Of a stretch of 64,000 nucleotides of DNA, positions 45,336 to 59,000 are shown one piece after another. Within the stretch, counting starts at the first letter, position 1, and the number at the start of each line of letters is the position of its first letter. A program made the position numbers and the translations under genes. Source of the DNA: Chrysoperla carnea (taxonomy: Eukaryota > Arthropoda > Insecta > Neuroptera > Chrysopidae); the NCBI RefSeq assembly GCF_905475395.1, contig NC_058339.1, forward strand, positions 47,749,172-47,813,171. Reading direction: 5' to 3'. Under the pieces are notes generated by a model, which saw only the letters and a list, made by a program, of their open reading frames with translations, had not been told where the DNA came from and did not search any database.

Positions 45336-46298
45336 AACATATATGATATTGGAAAATTTTTTAATATCCTGACATTTTTTGATTATTGTGGGTATATAAA
45401 TTCAGATAATTCCCTTACCAGGATCTATCTCACCCAGCTCACCACAAAATATATCCCTCTGTAAAATATTCTTCAGCATTTAATTATATCATTGCGCTTA
45501 GTATAAGAGTCTCTTGTATATTTTATGGAGATGAGTGAGATTGTTCCTACTAAGGGAATTATATTCTAAAAATTCTTTTTTATGTTGCTTTGACAATCTT
45601 CAGGTGTTGGACAAAGTTTTAATTACAAATATTATGACTATTATTAAGTTATTATTCTAACTTAATAATATGGCTATTATTCAGTTAGAAATGTTTCCTC
45701 GAGGCCGCGAACAAAACGAATTATTCGCATATTTTAAATTCAATAAATAAGCCAGTCATGTATTTTATTTAAACAATTCGTAAAACTGAAATTAAAAAAT
45801 AATAAAATGATAATTTTAAATAAAATAAAAAATAAAGTAATATGTCAACAATAAAATAACTTTTATTCATTTTCTTTCTTTTTTTTTAAACTAACAATAT
45901 AATTATTCTATATAGGAATGATATGTATTTTACGCATGCTCAATGGCATACAATTATTTTTTTAATGAATAAATTACATTTAAATATTTTAGTTTTTTAT
46001 ACTCGTTTTTTTTTTTCATTTTTATTTGATTTTTACAATAATTACAATATTTTCACACTAATTCATTTACTAAAACATTGCAGAGACTTTAAAAAATAGT
46101 GATTTATAGCACCAAAGGTTTCCTTTATTTTTAATTTAATCTAGCCTTGGTTTAAAAATATTATGACATTTATTTTCTTGTTAAAATTCCAAAATTAGAT
46201 TAAACTATTGACAAAAGCAAAATTATAAAAAAATATTTTATATTGTGATCTATAAGTAAATATAGTTTTTTTTCTAAAATAAATGGAAATTTAATATT

Positions 46299-46351
46299 AT
46301 AGATTATTTAGGTTAGGTTAGGTTATGTTTCAACCTAACCATAGATTATTT
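46299..46351. repeat. Short telomere-type (TTAGG)3 insertion between 11-bp direct repeats
   Basis: ATAGATTATTT occurs at 46299-46309 and 46341-46351. Between them are 31 bp starting with TTAGG units and forming a 9-bp stem (GGTTAGGTT / AACCTAACC) with a 7-nt loop. TTAGG is the common arthropod telomere unit. The arrangement looks like telomeric DNA captured at a staggered break. Confidence 0.75.
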
Positions 46352-48193
46352 AAATGTGTGCATTTTATTTTATATATTTTTATTTTATTCTTTTAATAAT
46401 CACAAGGTTTTCATATAATATAATAAGCCTAAATATTATTTAATGATTATTATAAATAATATTTTATTTATTTATAACTGCTGTATATTTTGTAGGTTAA
46501 TTTCTCAATATATATTAATGAACTGTATATTCATCTATTAATTTGTGAAAATAAATGTTTAAGAGGTAATATATATTATTCGTTCATTCGTGAAAGATTT
46601 TCTTTGCTTCTAACAAGTGTTTTTCTATGATCAACAATTCTTTAGTTATTTTTCCAAAAAGCTTTTATGAAGCTTATTCTACAGTTGTATTAGTGACTCG
46701 CCTCTCGTTGACAGATACCATAATAATTGCAAAATTTTTTGCGTCTGCCTATAATCGTCCTATAGTGCACTTCAAAGTTTTTTCCGAAATATCTAACATT
46801 GATTTTCCCAAAAAAGTGCAAGAGCACAAAGCGCAAATTACATTGCAGCTTTAATCGACAACCGACAACGACATACGCTTTTCTTGTAGAATATGCTTTA
46901 AATAGAGCTTTAAACCGATACTTTCTTCTTAAAAAGATATTTTTTACAACAATTGATTGACGTATACATACTTTTATATATTTATTAAAAATTAAATTAA
47001 AAATCCATTATTTTATATACAGGGTGTTATTTTAAAATACTTTTGCTTAAAATCATTTTAATCGTACCGTGTGGACAAAACTGTTTAAAATTTCCTTTTA
47101 TAAAGATAGCTTATTATTTATTATATTTATAATCAAAAAATATACAATTTCATTTTCTTCTTAAATAAATCTAAACACCCGGTATACAAAAATGTCATAA
47201 GTAAAAAAAAAATATTTTTTTCTCCAGCTTGTAATAATTATAATTAATATAAAAATAATTCATTGTAGTAACAACTATTTATCTTCCAATTGAAAATTAT
47301 TTAGAAATAATTTAAAATAATGAAACAAAAAATATATCCGTTATTAATTTTTTTTGCTATCCCAAAACATCAGCCGATCTATGTTCTTTTTATATTATAG
47401 ACGATATTATAGGCAGTTGATATAACACCATATCACGCCATTACTCATTGTCGTAATGTGATTGGGTTAGACATCATGAGCTGATATTTTAAATTTATAA
47501 AATACTAAATACCTCTTCGTTTTAAACCATATAATATATTTATTATGTATACGACTGTACAAGGTATTTTGCATTGTTTGTGATTGTATTATATACACAA
47601 CGGTTTTTTAATTTTTATTTTTTGATAAATACCCTAAAATTTAATCGAGTCTTCTAAAAATGTTTAGGTCACTGACCAAACTTCTTTTATTGTTGTAATA
47701 TAATTGTGTCTAGATAATTCATAACTAATACTTTGGATTAGAGTGGTTCGAAAAAATATTTCGAACAAAATTTTGAAGAAAAAAAAGATGGCATTTATAT
47801 TAACTGCTGCTAAAATATATACTCATGATTTAACCCGCTCAGTTAACCGATGTTCAAAGAGATGACCATAATATAACATATAAATGTAAAATATGCGACG
47901 ACTAGAAGTAAATTTTCTCTATAATTCAGTATGATGATTATAGTAATATCTACATGATATTTTTGTAGTCGATTATAATTTCATAATTTCATTACTTTCA
48001 TATAAGCAAATAATTTCAAAAAAATAATTGTAATATTAAAAAAATAATTTTCTACTTAATTGTTAAGTCGTTGTATGTATATGTAAGTTTGTTATTACAT
48101 TTGATTTCTTTTGTGTTCATTTTATTTTTGTAAAAATAAACATTTATGAATAGAAAACATAAATAAAAGTGTTTTTTTACTTTCCTCCTTATA

Positions 48194-48528
48194 ATGAGTG
48201 TCCCAACAAAGGCGGAAATTGAAAATAATTCCAATTATTTTAATGTCATAACTAGTGAATTGCGCTGTTTATTGGTGGATAGCCCGTAGTTTTTAAAAAT
48301 GGATCCCTATTCGATGAAACCCAATATTATTTCAAAAAGGAAAAAGAACTTGATTGCTACGATTCGGCCACTTCATTGGAAGAAATGCTATTGTTGGACA
48401 AGACATTCCCATCATTCCCCATTCTTTTTAAAATCTCCTATCCTTGTTGGAACACTCTTAGTTCGGGCAGTATCAGATACGTACATTCATTTATTACTTT
48501 TAAGTACTTTATGCAAGTTGTTCCGTAA
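48194..48528 (+). pseudogene. Possible frameshifted coding remnant
   Basis: An ATG at 48194 opens a 31-codon frame (MSVPTKAEIENNSNYF...) that stops at 48289. A second frame, open from 48283 to the stop at 48528, continues directly after it and begins VVFKNGSLFDETQYYF. The composition of both is more protein-like than nearby DNA, and the overlap would fit a single-base frameshift. I recognise no family, and chance open frames are common in AT-rich DNA. A hairpin (GTAATTTATGT..ACATAAATTAC) lies just after it, and a 28-codon minus-strand frame at 48632-48718 (MGSITVFIVDARCSV start) may be another remnant. Confidence 0.25.
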
Positions 48529-50009
48529 TTTATGTCGGTTAAAGTACATAAATTACGAACAAATAGATTATATAAAGTAATAGAACTACTTTCTTATGCG
48601 CAATGATTGATGCGCGAATTAATTTACTAAGCTACTGCTTGAAGGATGAGAATATGTCCTCTTCGACTTGATCCACCGAACAGCGAGCATCGACAATAAA
48701 AACAGTAATGGATCCCATTCTTTAAATACAATTTAAATTATTAGCATGCGGCATACTTAAAAAAAGTGTGAACAAGCAGTGAATTTTATTAAATTATCTG
48801 GTATGTCTTGAATTTTTATAATTATTGGATTTTTGGAGATGGTTTGAAAGGGTTTTTATTTCAATATATTTTATGCATCCATTTAAACTTTGATATAAAT
48901 TTATTTAAGGTTTCTTGACTAATATGTCTTAGATTTTATTAATCTTTATTTGTAAAAACTTTATATTTGTGTATTTATTAAATACCTACTAGTATTTGTT
49001 ATTCAGTAAAACTTAATGTGTTAAATTTAGGATACTGTACCAATTTTGTAATTAATTATGAATTACATAAAAGATCTTTCAAGTTTATATTATCTTTGAT
49101 ATTGTGTAAATCTTTCCTTCTGAAATTTTGTTTTGTAGGTGTGAAATTTAAATCCATGCGGTAAATTTTGGAAAGGTAAAGAAATGAAGCCTTTACTTGA
49201 ACACCAAACATTTCATCCAGTTCTGATCTTAATAACCTCTGGACCTGTCAGTTTAAATATCAGGGTGGCTTTAAATAGTACAATTATCCCGGAAAACTGT
49301 ATGGGTGGGCCCTTAGCATACTTCTTAACTCGTACTCTAAATCACTTCTTTCTTAACTTTTAACTTCGTAACTCGTAACTTGTAAATCTTAATTTTTGAT
49401 ATTCATATTTTCATTTTTAATAACCCCATTAGGGTTATTTTTCATCTTTTTGCTTCAAAGTATTGGTACTGGATTTTTCATCTCATGTTAGAAATACAAT
49501 TGATGGAGATATCAACTTTCCTTATGAAATCCTTATCTACAACGTTCTACGACGTTCCAGTTCTTGTCTGATTTTCATTTCTTTCCTGCCTTCTATATTA
49601 TGAATACTGCCCAATTTTCTTTTACGATTGTTATAAATTTTACAATATAATATCCTCTGTTTTAAACAATAAAAACTCTTAAGTGTGCGTCAAGACTATA
49701 CTGAATACGGTTCATAGGTATTGATTATGGAAGATATAAAGCATTATTTAAACAATTTTTTTTTATAGATTTAAGTGTTTTGCACTAAAAGAATATTTCG
49801 TGATTTTTAAGGGATATTATTTCTGACCTACAAACCCTAAAAAATACTAATTCAAATTATTTAAATAACGGAATCAAATTCATAATATAATAACAAACAA
49901 CAATCATTGTCCAACTATTATTATTATTTTTGGGAACAAATTACAGTAAAACTTGTGCTAAAAATAATAATATAGCATATAATTATTATTAAATTAATAA
50001 ATAAATTAT

Positions 50010-53000
50010 TTATAAAGCTTCTAAAGGTCTATTGGCAAATAATTGTTCCACGACAGAACTATCAGCTAATGTGCTAATATCTCCTACGTCTAAATCACCT
50101 ACAGCTACTTTTCGTAAAACTCGTCGCATTATTTTACCGGAGCGTGTTTTTGGTAAGGCAGGTGCATGTTGTACAATATCTGGTTGCGCAAATGGTCCAA
50201 TACGTTCTCGCACCAAATTCTTTAATTCCGTAATTAATTTTTGATCGAATGTTGAATTTTCGTTGGTTGTTATGAAACAATATAAACATTCACCTTTGAC
50301 TTTATGTGGTTTTGATACAACGGCCGCTTCAGCAACACTGTTATGTTCGGTAAGTACAGATTCAACTTCAGCTGTGGACATTAAATGTCCAGATACATTT
50401 AACATGTCATCCACACGCCCTGTGATCCATAAATATCCATCGGAGTCTCGACGTGCACCTATAAAGTAATTGAAAAACAAATGAAAACAAACAATTGACT
50501 GAGATAATTGTTGAAATACCATGTATAGACAATGTTGATTACTCTCATTACATATACATCACATCACACATACACACATGTCACACATACATAACTGATA
50601 TTCCCATATAATACATACTATACAATTTGTGCTCTCGCGGGTAAACAGTGATGTTTACGAATAAATGTTTCGAAGTAAAATTGCTTATTTTTAAAAGAAA
50701 CATTTTTTACATTTAAACTTTTGTTCTATCTCTAACGGTTTACAAGATGAGTTCTATGGATCCAAGACCCAATTATTCTATGTTGCTCATTTACGAACTC
50801 GACCTCACTTTGTACGTTCTGAGTAAGCTATAAAATATAAAGCTATAAAATATACTTCAGCTCGGTATCTCTTATCGTTTTTGAGATATCGTGTTCACAG
50901 ACGGACAGACAGAGAGACATACTACCGAAAATGAACTAATCAGGTGATTTTATGAACACGTATACCAAAAATTTTGTTTGTAGCATCAATATTTTTAAGC
51001 GTTAAAAATTTGGGACTTAGGCCCACACCACCTTATGCCAATTCACACTCAAAATTAAAACCGACACTGCTACGTTTATAGAAACAAAACAAGATTAATT
51101 ATGTTTTTGTTGACTAATAAATATGAATTCAGTTAGCTTAGAAAACTGTAACTTTAATAGAGGTTTTACTGTTTATTATATATTGTTAAAATTTTGCAAA
51201 TGACTGTAATGTTAAAGTGTTATTTAAGTGGTCTCGATGGTCTCGATGTGGAGGTTGATATAGCGTCTCGGTTATATATGTTATTACAGCTCTAGAGATC
51301 GATATTTTCTTGGCTTAGAATAATATGGTAAAATAAATACTACAAAAATGTAGGTATTTACAGTCAAACGTCTTAGTTTTTGAAGTCGGAGTCATTTTAC
51401 ATCATTTTCTAAGAATTAAAACCCCAACCCAGTTCATAACTAAATGGGAAATTATGTATTGTTTTATATTAGATTTAATTAGAACCGGGATTTCTCCGGT
51501 TTATTATATTGTATTGTGCCAAATTGGTTATAAAACTGGAATTATTTATAACGAAATGTTTGAAATTCGCTATCAAATATTTTGAAGTAATTCTACAATA
51601 TTCTAAATCTTCCCGATACATATAATAAAAGCAGAGGGGGTAGGCTACATAATGAAGGTGGATCCTATTCGGTTTAGTAATCAAGTTAGATTAAAAATAA
51701 TCATCCAGACCTCAAAACTAGTAAAAAAAGATATTAGTTTTGATGAAGATGATATATGCACCTATACACGTTTTGCTACACTCGGTATTAACAGCTTCGT
51801 TGAACTTTTCAAACAATAAAATTGTCTTTAACAGTGATAAGCGAATGTAAAATGTAAATATCGATGAAAAATTGAATATAATAGAGGAATGATTATACTG
51901 AATAATAATATTTAATTATAATGAAATAATTCTCCGTAAAACGTAATGTGTAGTTTTACGTCATCAAATAGCGTGTGGATAAAATAACAGCAAATATTAA
52001 ATTCCATCAATCGTTGGAATGTCTAGTTAATCAACATTTAAAACAATCGACAAATCCCTATATATTATAAATGTGAAAGTAAGGATGTTTGTTTGTTACG
52101 CTTTCACGCACAAACTACCGAATGGATTTTTATGAAACTGTGCAACAATATAGCTCATACATAAGAATAAAACATGAGCTATAATTTAAGATTATAGCTC
52201 ATGTTTTATAAAAATTAAAATAATAAAATGAAATCTGAAATTTTATTGCTCAATCTATGATTACCATTTTGAACCATAAATTAAATATTTCTATAAAAAT
52301 GTAAAATAGTAAATGTCAAACAATTCATGGCCATTTTTTTTCTAATATCCCACTAAATGATTTATGACTATTTTACATTGAACAAAATTTAAAACTGTGG
52401 ATATATTTAAGCTGTGTAAAACAATTCCTGCGAGTATTTTGGAAGGGGAATATGTGAGGTCAAGAGAGGTGGAGGCTATTAAGCAGTGGTTTTTACATTT
52501 TTTTTTTTTTTTTTTTTGGACATTTCATATACCAGGGTGAAGGAGACAAGTTATGGACACCTACTGTTACTCAAGGTTATCAGACATACTTTTTACATTA
52601 AAAAAAAAAAATTAAAAACTGATTAATTATTTGATATTTCATAAAACATGAAAGATAAAATTTATGGCCTTTTCCATTTTTATATATCACCTTTAAGGCA
52701 AACAAGTGAAAACAAACAATTGACTGAGTTAATTGTTGAAATAACATGTATTGACAGTCTTGATGACGCAATCGTTTGTTTTTTTATGTCATGTAAATAA
52801 AGAAAGATATCCACTCTTAGATAGCCACACACATGTTACTGATATTCCCGTATAATACATACTAAGGGTCACAAAATTTACTTCTAACGAATCGAATGCC
52901 GAAAACCGCATTCAAATCCGGCTTAGTGCGACTAAAAGCTCATCGGTCACTGAGGAGCGGTTTCGTTTTTGAATATTGATTCAAGGAACTAAAAATAATT

Positions 53001-56000
53001 GCAAATTTAAAAGTAGAGTAGTATTTCCCGATAAATTGAATCTTGCTTTATATTGAGAAAGTACTCAAAAAGTTTAAATCCATTTCTAGAAATTTAAGAG
53101 TATTTTGGCTAGTCAATACAGCAGTTGATGGATTTGAATTTGATGTTATATACTTGATGAAGCATAATATCGTTTACATATTTATAAATTTAAATTAATT
53201 TACATTAACATATATTACGTGAAAATAGTTTAATAAATTATAATTATCAACACATTTGTGTATACTATCAATAGAACACCATTGAAATTGTAAACTAGAT
53301 ATTGAATAACTTGCATATTTCATGATTTATAATTTATGCATTTAATTTGATTTAAATTATTTACTCTGCTACAATTATTTTCATTTTAAATTCGATTCAC
53401 TAGTTTACAAAATTTTTATTTTTGTCAGTTACCGCAAATTTTATGGTGGTTTTTCTTTGCTTATGGCATGTTATTTTCAAATATACCCTCAGAACTTTTT
53501 GTGCAGCTCAAATTATTTGGCTGTTGATTTTCATCATTAATAATAAGGGCAGATTTGACCTTGAGATAAAGGCACAAATTCGACCACAGACGAAACTGTT
53601 TTTTTTCAAAGTCTTTATTACAATTTTATAGTTATCTTACTACGGGTGCATTTACCGTTTCTTTTTCAACAAGTTTCAACTTTTTTTAAAATTTTTTATT
53701 GTTTACATACCTACTTAATGCCAATACCAGTTTCACATAGAAATTAACAAAATAAGCGTAATTTTTTATAATTTCATAAATTGTGGATAAGTTATACAAA
53801 CAAGGACAAATTAAATTGCGTCACGTAATTGACGATGCGTTGTTGGATTATTTTTGGTATTTACAACATGCTATAGTAAAATGAAATTCCTAATATTAGG
53901 GTTTTATTAAGATAATCCAGTAAGTAATTTACTGGCATTTAATTTTTATAATCAATACTTCCTTCTTCCTTTTAAGACACTAAATAAACTAGATTACTAT
54001 TAATTTCATTTATTTTATGGGGAAAATAGTACTTAACCCGTCAGCACTTCCGTCAACCGTTCGGTACTCTTTAGTCCTGAGATGGAAGATTTGCGTTTTA
54101 TACATGTGTAAAATATTTCGCGCGTTAAATATTCTTTAATTTATTGAGTACGAATTTGAATAAGTGAATAATTTTATAATAATCTATCATATTCATTAGT
54201 AATACTGTAAACATTTATTTAATTAATTCTTTGCATATTAAAAATGACGATTTTATATAGAAAATAAATATACTTATAGGTTATGTATCAGTAAGAATGC
54301 TTGCAATAAAAATTATAATATAAACAAATCATAAAAAAACGATTCATAACGTTCAGAGCCGAATATCCGTAAAATTCAAACAAATCTGAAAAATCATTAT
54401 TCGAAATAGATGGAATTATATGAAGTTTCAACCACATATACCATTTGAATTTCGATTTCTGGTTTCCCGAACTTTTTTATTTCTCGAGGCACGAGAATTC
54501 TCGACCAGAATTTCTTGAGTTTCTCGAGTATCTCGAAACTATTTCTCGAGTTTTTCGAGTATAAAATGGGCTTTCAGATATACAAGAGTATTAATAGCAT
54601 TATCTAATAATCGGTTTCTTATTTTAGTGACAATATTTCTCGATATCGAGAAAACACAATCATTCTCCGTCGATGTTGGCTTAATAGTTACTAAAGCTTT
54701 GTACATTTTTTCAGGAGTAGGCGTTCGTTGCCCAGTAGACTTAAATCACTCAAATTTTTTTAAATTAAATTTTTAGTTATGTAAGTGTCATTGGTTTTGT
54801 CTGTAACCTTAGTTGAAGTTTAATAATTCATTGTAGAATTTGAGGTCCTCTTTATTATTATGGTTTGTGATGTCGGTCAAACTTCGGTTGAACTAGAATT
54901 TGAATTTGGATATTATCTATTATCTACGTGTTATATGTGTGTTTTACCAGTTACCTAGCGCACGGAATTGATTTTTCGAGTTCTCGAAGCATTGAGGCGA
55001 GAATAATCGATCAGAAATCCTTCTTTAAAGTTCGTCAATGAGCAAAATGAATATCAATATACAAAGAATATTTCAGCAAATAAACCATTTTAATTGTTAA
55101 ATTTCAATTAAAAAACGATTTCTTAATATTAACCTTAACATTTATCAATATCCTATAAAATATAAATATAAAAAAAAATTATTAACTTACCGTCACCAGT
55201 ACAATAATATCCTGGAAACTTAGTAAAGTATGTCATTTCATAACGTTCATGATTATTGAATAATGATCGCATTATACTTGGCCATGGTCGTGCAAATACT
55301 AAGTAACCTTCACCAGGACCTTCGATTACTTTCCCTGCTTCGTCTAATAAGATTGGTTGTACACCAAAGAAAGGAAATGCCTATATTATTGAAAGAAAAA
55401 AAAAAAACAATAAATTAATTAGTTTCTGTGTATCTAGTCTGTACTTAATACTTATTAAATTGCCATTGTCTTTTTATTTAAATATTTTCAAAAAAAAAAT
55501 AAATAAAAATTTATTTATAAATTATCATTTTTTACATTAAAAGAATTTGAATTAATTTTAAATTGTTTGATTTTGTAAAAAGAATTAGTCAAGGACATTT
55601 CATTAAATATTAATTCTAATTTTACATTATATTTGTGTACTTTACAAAAACTATTCGGGTATTTATTTTAAACGACTCTAATAGTTCCTTAAAATTTATT
55701 TCCTCTAAAAAAAATTTGGCATAAAACTTTTCATTCTTAACTTAAAAATAAGATCATTAAAGGAATGAAAGACAAAAAAGACGAAACGAAAACAGCTTGA
55801 ATTTGTTGAAAGATGCTCAAACAAATGAAATTTCCTAAAAAAGTTTCCCAACTCCTAAAAAATATTCTCATTTGGACAAAGCACTCGGAAAATTAAACAA
55901 AATATCAAAGATTTGTGCAAATTAATTATTAATTACTATTGAATTGTACTTACAGCTGAACCAGGTTTCATTGGTGTACATCCAGGTAATGGAGTAAGCA

Positions 56001-59000
56001 CATGACCACCAGTTTCTGTTTGCCAAAATGTATCAACGATCGAACATTTTTCTTTACCAACTACTTTATAATACCACATCCATGCCTCTGGATTAATTGG
56101 TTCACCCACTGATCCCAATACACGTAACGATGATAAATTATGTCTATAAATAATAATTAAATAACATAATTAGACTATTATCAAAATTAATGTTAAATTT
56201 AATTAAAGAATATGTATCGATTTTAAATAGTTTTAATTAAGTAATTACATGTTTGTTTTACATTGTTTAATTTAAATACATATAATTAAAAATTTTTAAA
56301 TCTATACATAGTTGTTGTATTCGCATGTTCAAAATTTATTTACTCGTTATAGCCCTAATTAAGACCAAGGAAATAATGCTAGCCTAGTTTTCAGAGAAAC
56401 CAAGAATTGTTGGATAGCTAGGCCACATTTCTGTCCTTGCGGTTTCAAAATTCCAAACGAAATTTTACACCAGTTTTTTTGATGAACTGAGCCACTGAAC
56501 TATATAACGCAGCCAGGGCGACATCAGTACCGAGTTATTATAATGTGAAAGGAAACAAAACGGCGCACTTTTTGAGCTAGGAAAGATTATCTCAAAAAAG
56601 TCTCTCAAAGGGGCAATAAGGTGCTCCAAAGTGTTAAAATTCAATGAGTGGACAATTTCACCAAGTCCACTTAACTCTGCTTGTTAGAACCAACCAGATC
56701 ATACTGAAGAAGGATACTGAATCTCTTGACTGAATAGGGTCGATTTAACAACAATTACATAGGCCACGCATCTATGATTGCGTTCACTCTTGAGGCAAGC
56801 ATGTATGAAGAGCGAAGATTTGCAGGCATTTAGAAGGTTTTAAGGACGTAAAAGTCTATTACACGTTACTGTCTGAGGTTTTGGAGGCTCCCGACAATGG
56901 CCTCGATAAAATAATGTAGCATCATTTGGATATAAATAAAATCTGACAACAGGAAACTTCATTCCTGGCAATATAAAGCCGGAAAAATTAAGATGTGATT
57001 TAAAACAGATTCAAATTCAAGATCTTTCATTGTGTTGCCTTTGTCAATATTTCCGCTAAATATCTCAATAACAGAAGAAACTCATTATGTTACGATGAAA
57101 ACAATGTTTACTTGAAGTGTAAACATTTAAGATTAATTATCTATATACCAACTCAGCATAAACTGGACTTTCCATTTAGAAATTTCACTCTCCCACCCAC
57201 ACACCGGCAAGATCGAGGTGTGGCAGAGCTTGAGGGGTATCCTTTTAACATTTAATAACAATTCATTTTTTAATTAAAAATACCTATTTAAATCATACTT
57301 GACACAATATTGGCATATTTATTAATACTTGTTAATACCCAACTTTGTTTATGAAATATTAGTCAATTACTATCTATCAATATTATCAATGATATAATAA
57401 TAATTTATTGATTAGCATTGTTTGGCGTGTCAGGGAAATCTCGTATCGTACGGCGTCACACTTTTGCTATTATACAGATTAGGTACAAAATTTTACTTTA
57501 TAATCTTATCCACTCAAGTATTTCAGCTACCGGAAATAATATTAGTTCCCAAACTCGCAGGCAAATATCTAGGTAATAATCATTAAAAGCAAATTATATT
57601 GTACATTCATATTTGTTAACTTAGATTATTATTCTAATTTCCGGATCACTGCAGAATCAGATGAATGTTGTTACTAACCCACTTAACCGGTATCTGAAAA
57701 GATACGACTCAACTCTAAATTACTGGCGTCAGTGACATTGCAGTCCTACAGTGATACCATCTCAAAGCTCCGTCTATATATCGTCTAGAAGCCTAGTGGA
57801 AGGTAATAAAAGACGCAATATTCTCCGAAACACATTTTGCGTACCACAGATATGATCAGTAAGAGTACAATTGATTGACCATATAGAATACAATTTATAA
57901 ATATGAATTTAGCATAATTCCAATTGCTCACAGCCTCAACGGGAGTAAATACGTCTATTCTAACTATTTTTTTTTACTATATTAATTTATATTATATATA
58001 TAAAATGCAAGAAAAAAAATTAATGCAACTTCTTTATTATATACAGATAGAGCTGAAGTTTGCAAATAATTGACTACTTACTAGAATGGTTTGTAAATGG
58101 TAGTAAATTATCCATACAATTAAACATAAACTGATAATTTGATAAATATTTGTCAAACAAAAAACAACTTACTTTGTAACAAAACTGTCACCAAATTTCA
58201 TTAAAGAACGAATTGCCGTTGGAGCAGTGTAAAATTGATTTACGTTATATTTATCGACAATCACCCAAAATCTATCATTATCTGGATAAAATGGAGTTCC
58301 TTCATACTGAAAAAAAGAAATTATTATTATTAATAATAGGGAATATTCATGTATTTTTTTTATATTTTTAATTCATTGCTTACATCGTTATAACATAGTA
58401 CAAAATATAATTACTGTTTAAAAATGCTGTAATTAAATGTAAACAAATATTTAAAATAGAGAATAATTTTAAGATGTTTAAACGCAGTCCTTCTGGCGCT
58501 CTCTGGTTGGTGACAGTTCAATGTACTATTTACTACACGTGTAATATCCACGTATGTAGTAATTATAGTATATATCCATGGTAAAACCATACAAAATATA
58601 AATAATTAAAACTATACAGTATGTCAACAAGTCTGACAAGCCACATACTATGACGTCACGTTTGTTTTAGAAATTCTCATTCTTCGACATATATGTAGTA
58701 CTACTATATTGCCAGCGTCCTATGGCAAAAACAAGACAGAGCAAATGTACTTTGTTCTTTTACTATTGGCCATTTACTATCACGTCACGAATACTATTGG
58801 CCATGAAGTGACGAATGCATAAAACGGTCACGATCCTTTGTTTATTGAATAAGAGGAACATATCGTCCGTACTCTACTAGCAACATAGGGGTATTAAATA
58901 TATGTTCATAGATCGAAAAAGATTGCGGGAAAAAATTGTGCCTTTTTAATGATACTAAACGGTACGCATTTAAAAACTTTAATACTTCCAGGAAGAATTT

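Larger units (their letters stand above)
43688..50009. other. AT-rich intergenic region between the array and acetyl-CoA synthetase
   Basis: After a short 3' UTR with AATAAA near 43921, the stretch holds small palindromic elements (44215-44556), a dispersed repeat with internal inverted repeat (44878-45335), a telomere-type insertion (46299-46351), and a possible decayed coding stretch (48194-48528). The 45700-48100 part is extremely AT-rich with no gene visible. Both flanking genes transcribe toward this region. Confidence 0.6.

Noticed and set aside
46627-46854. 75-codon + frame
   Set aside because: No domain, no partner exon, and lies in extremely AT-rich repeat-bearing DNA.
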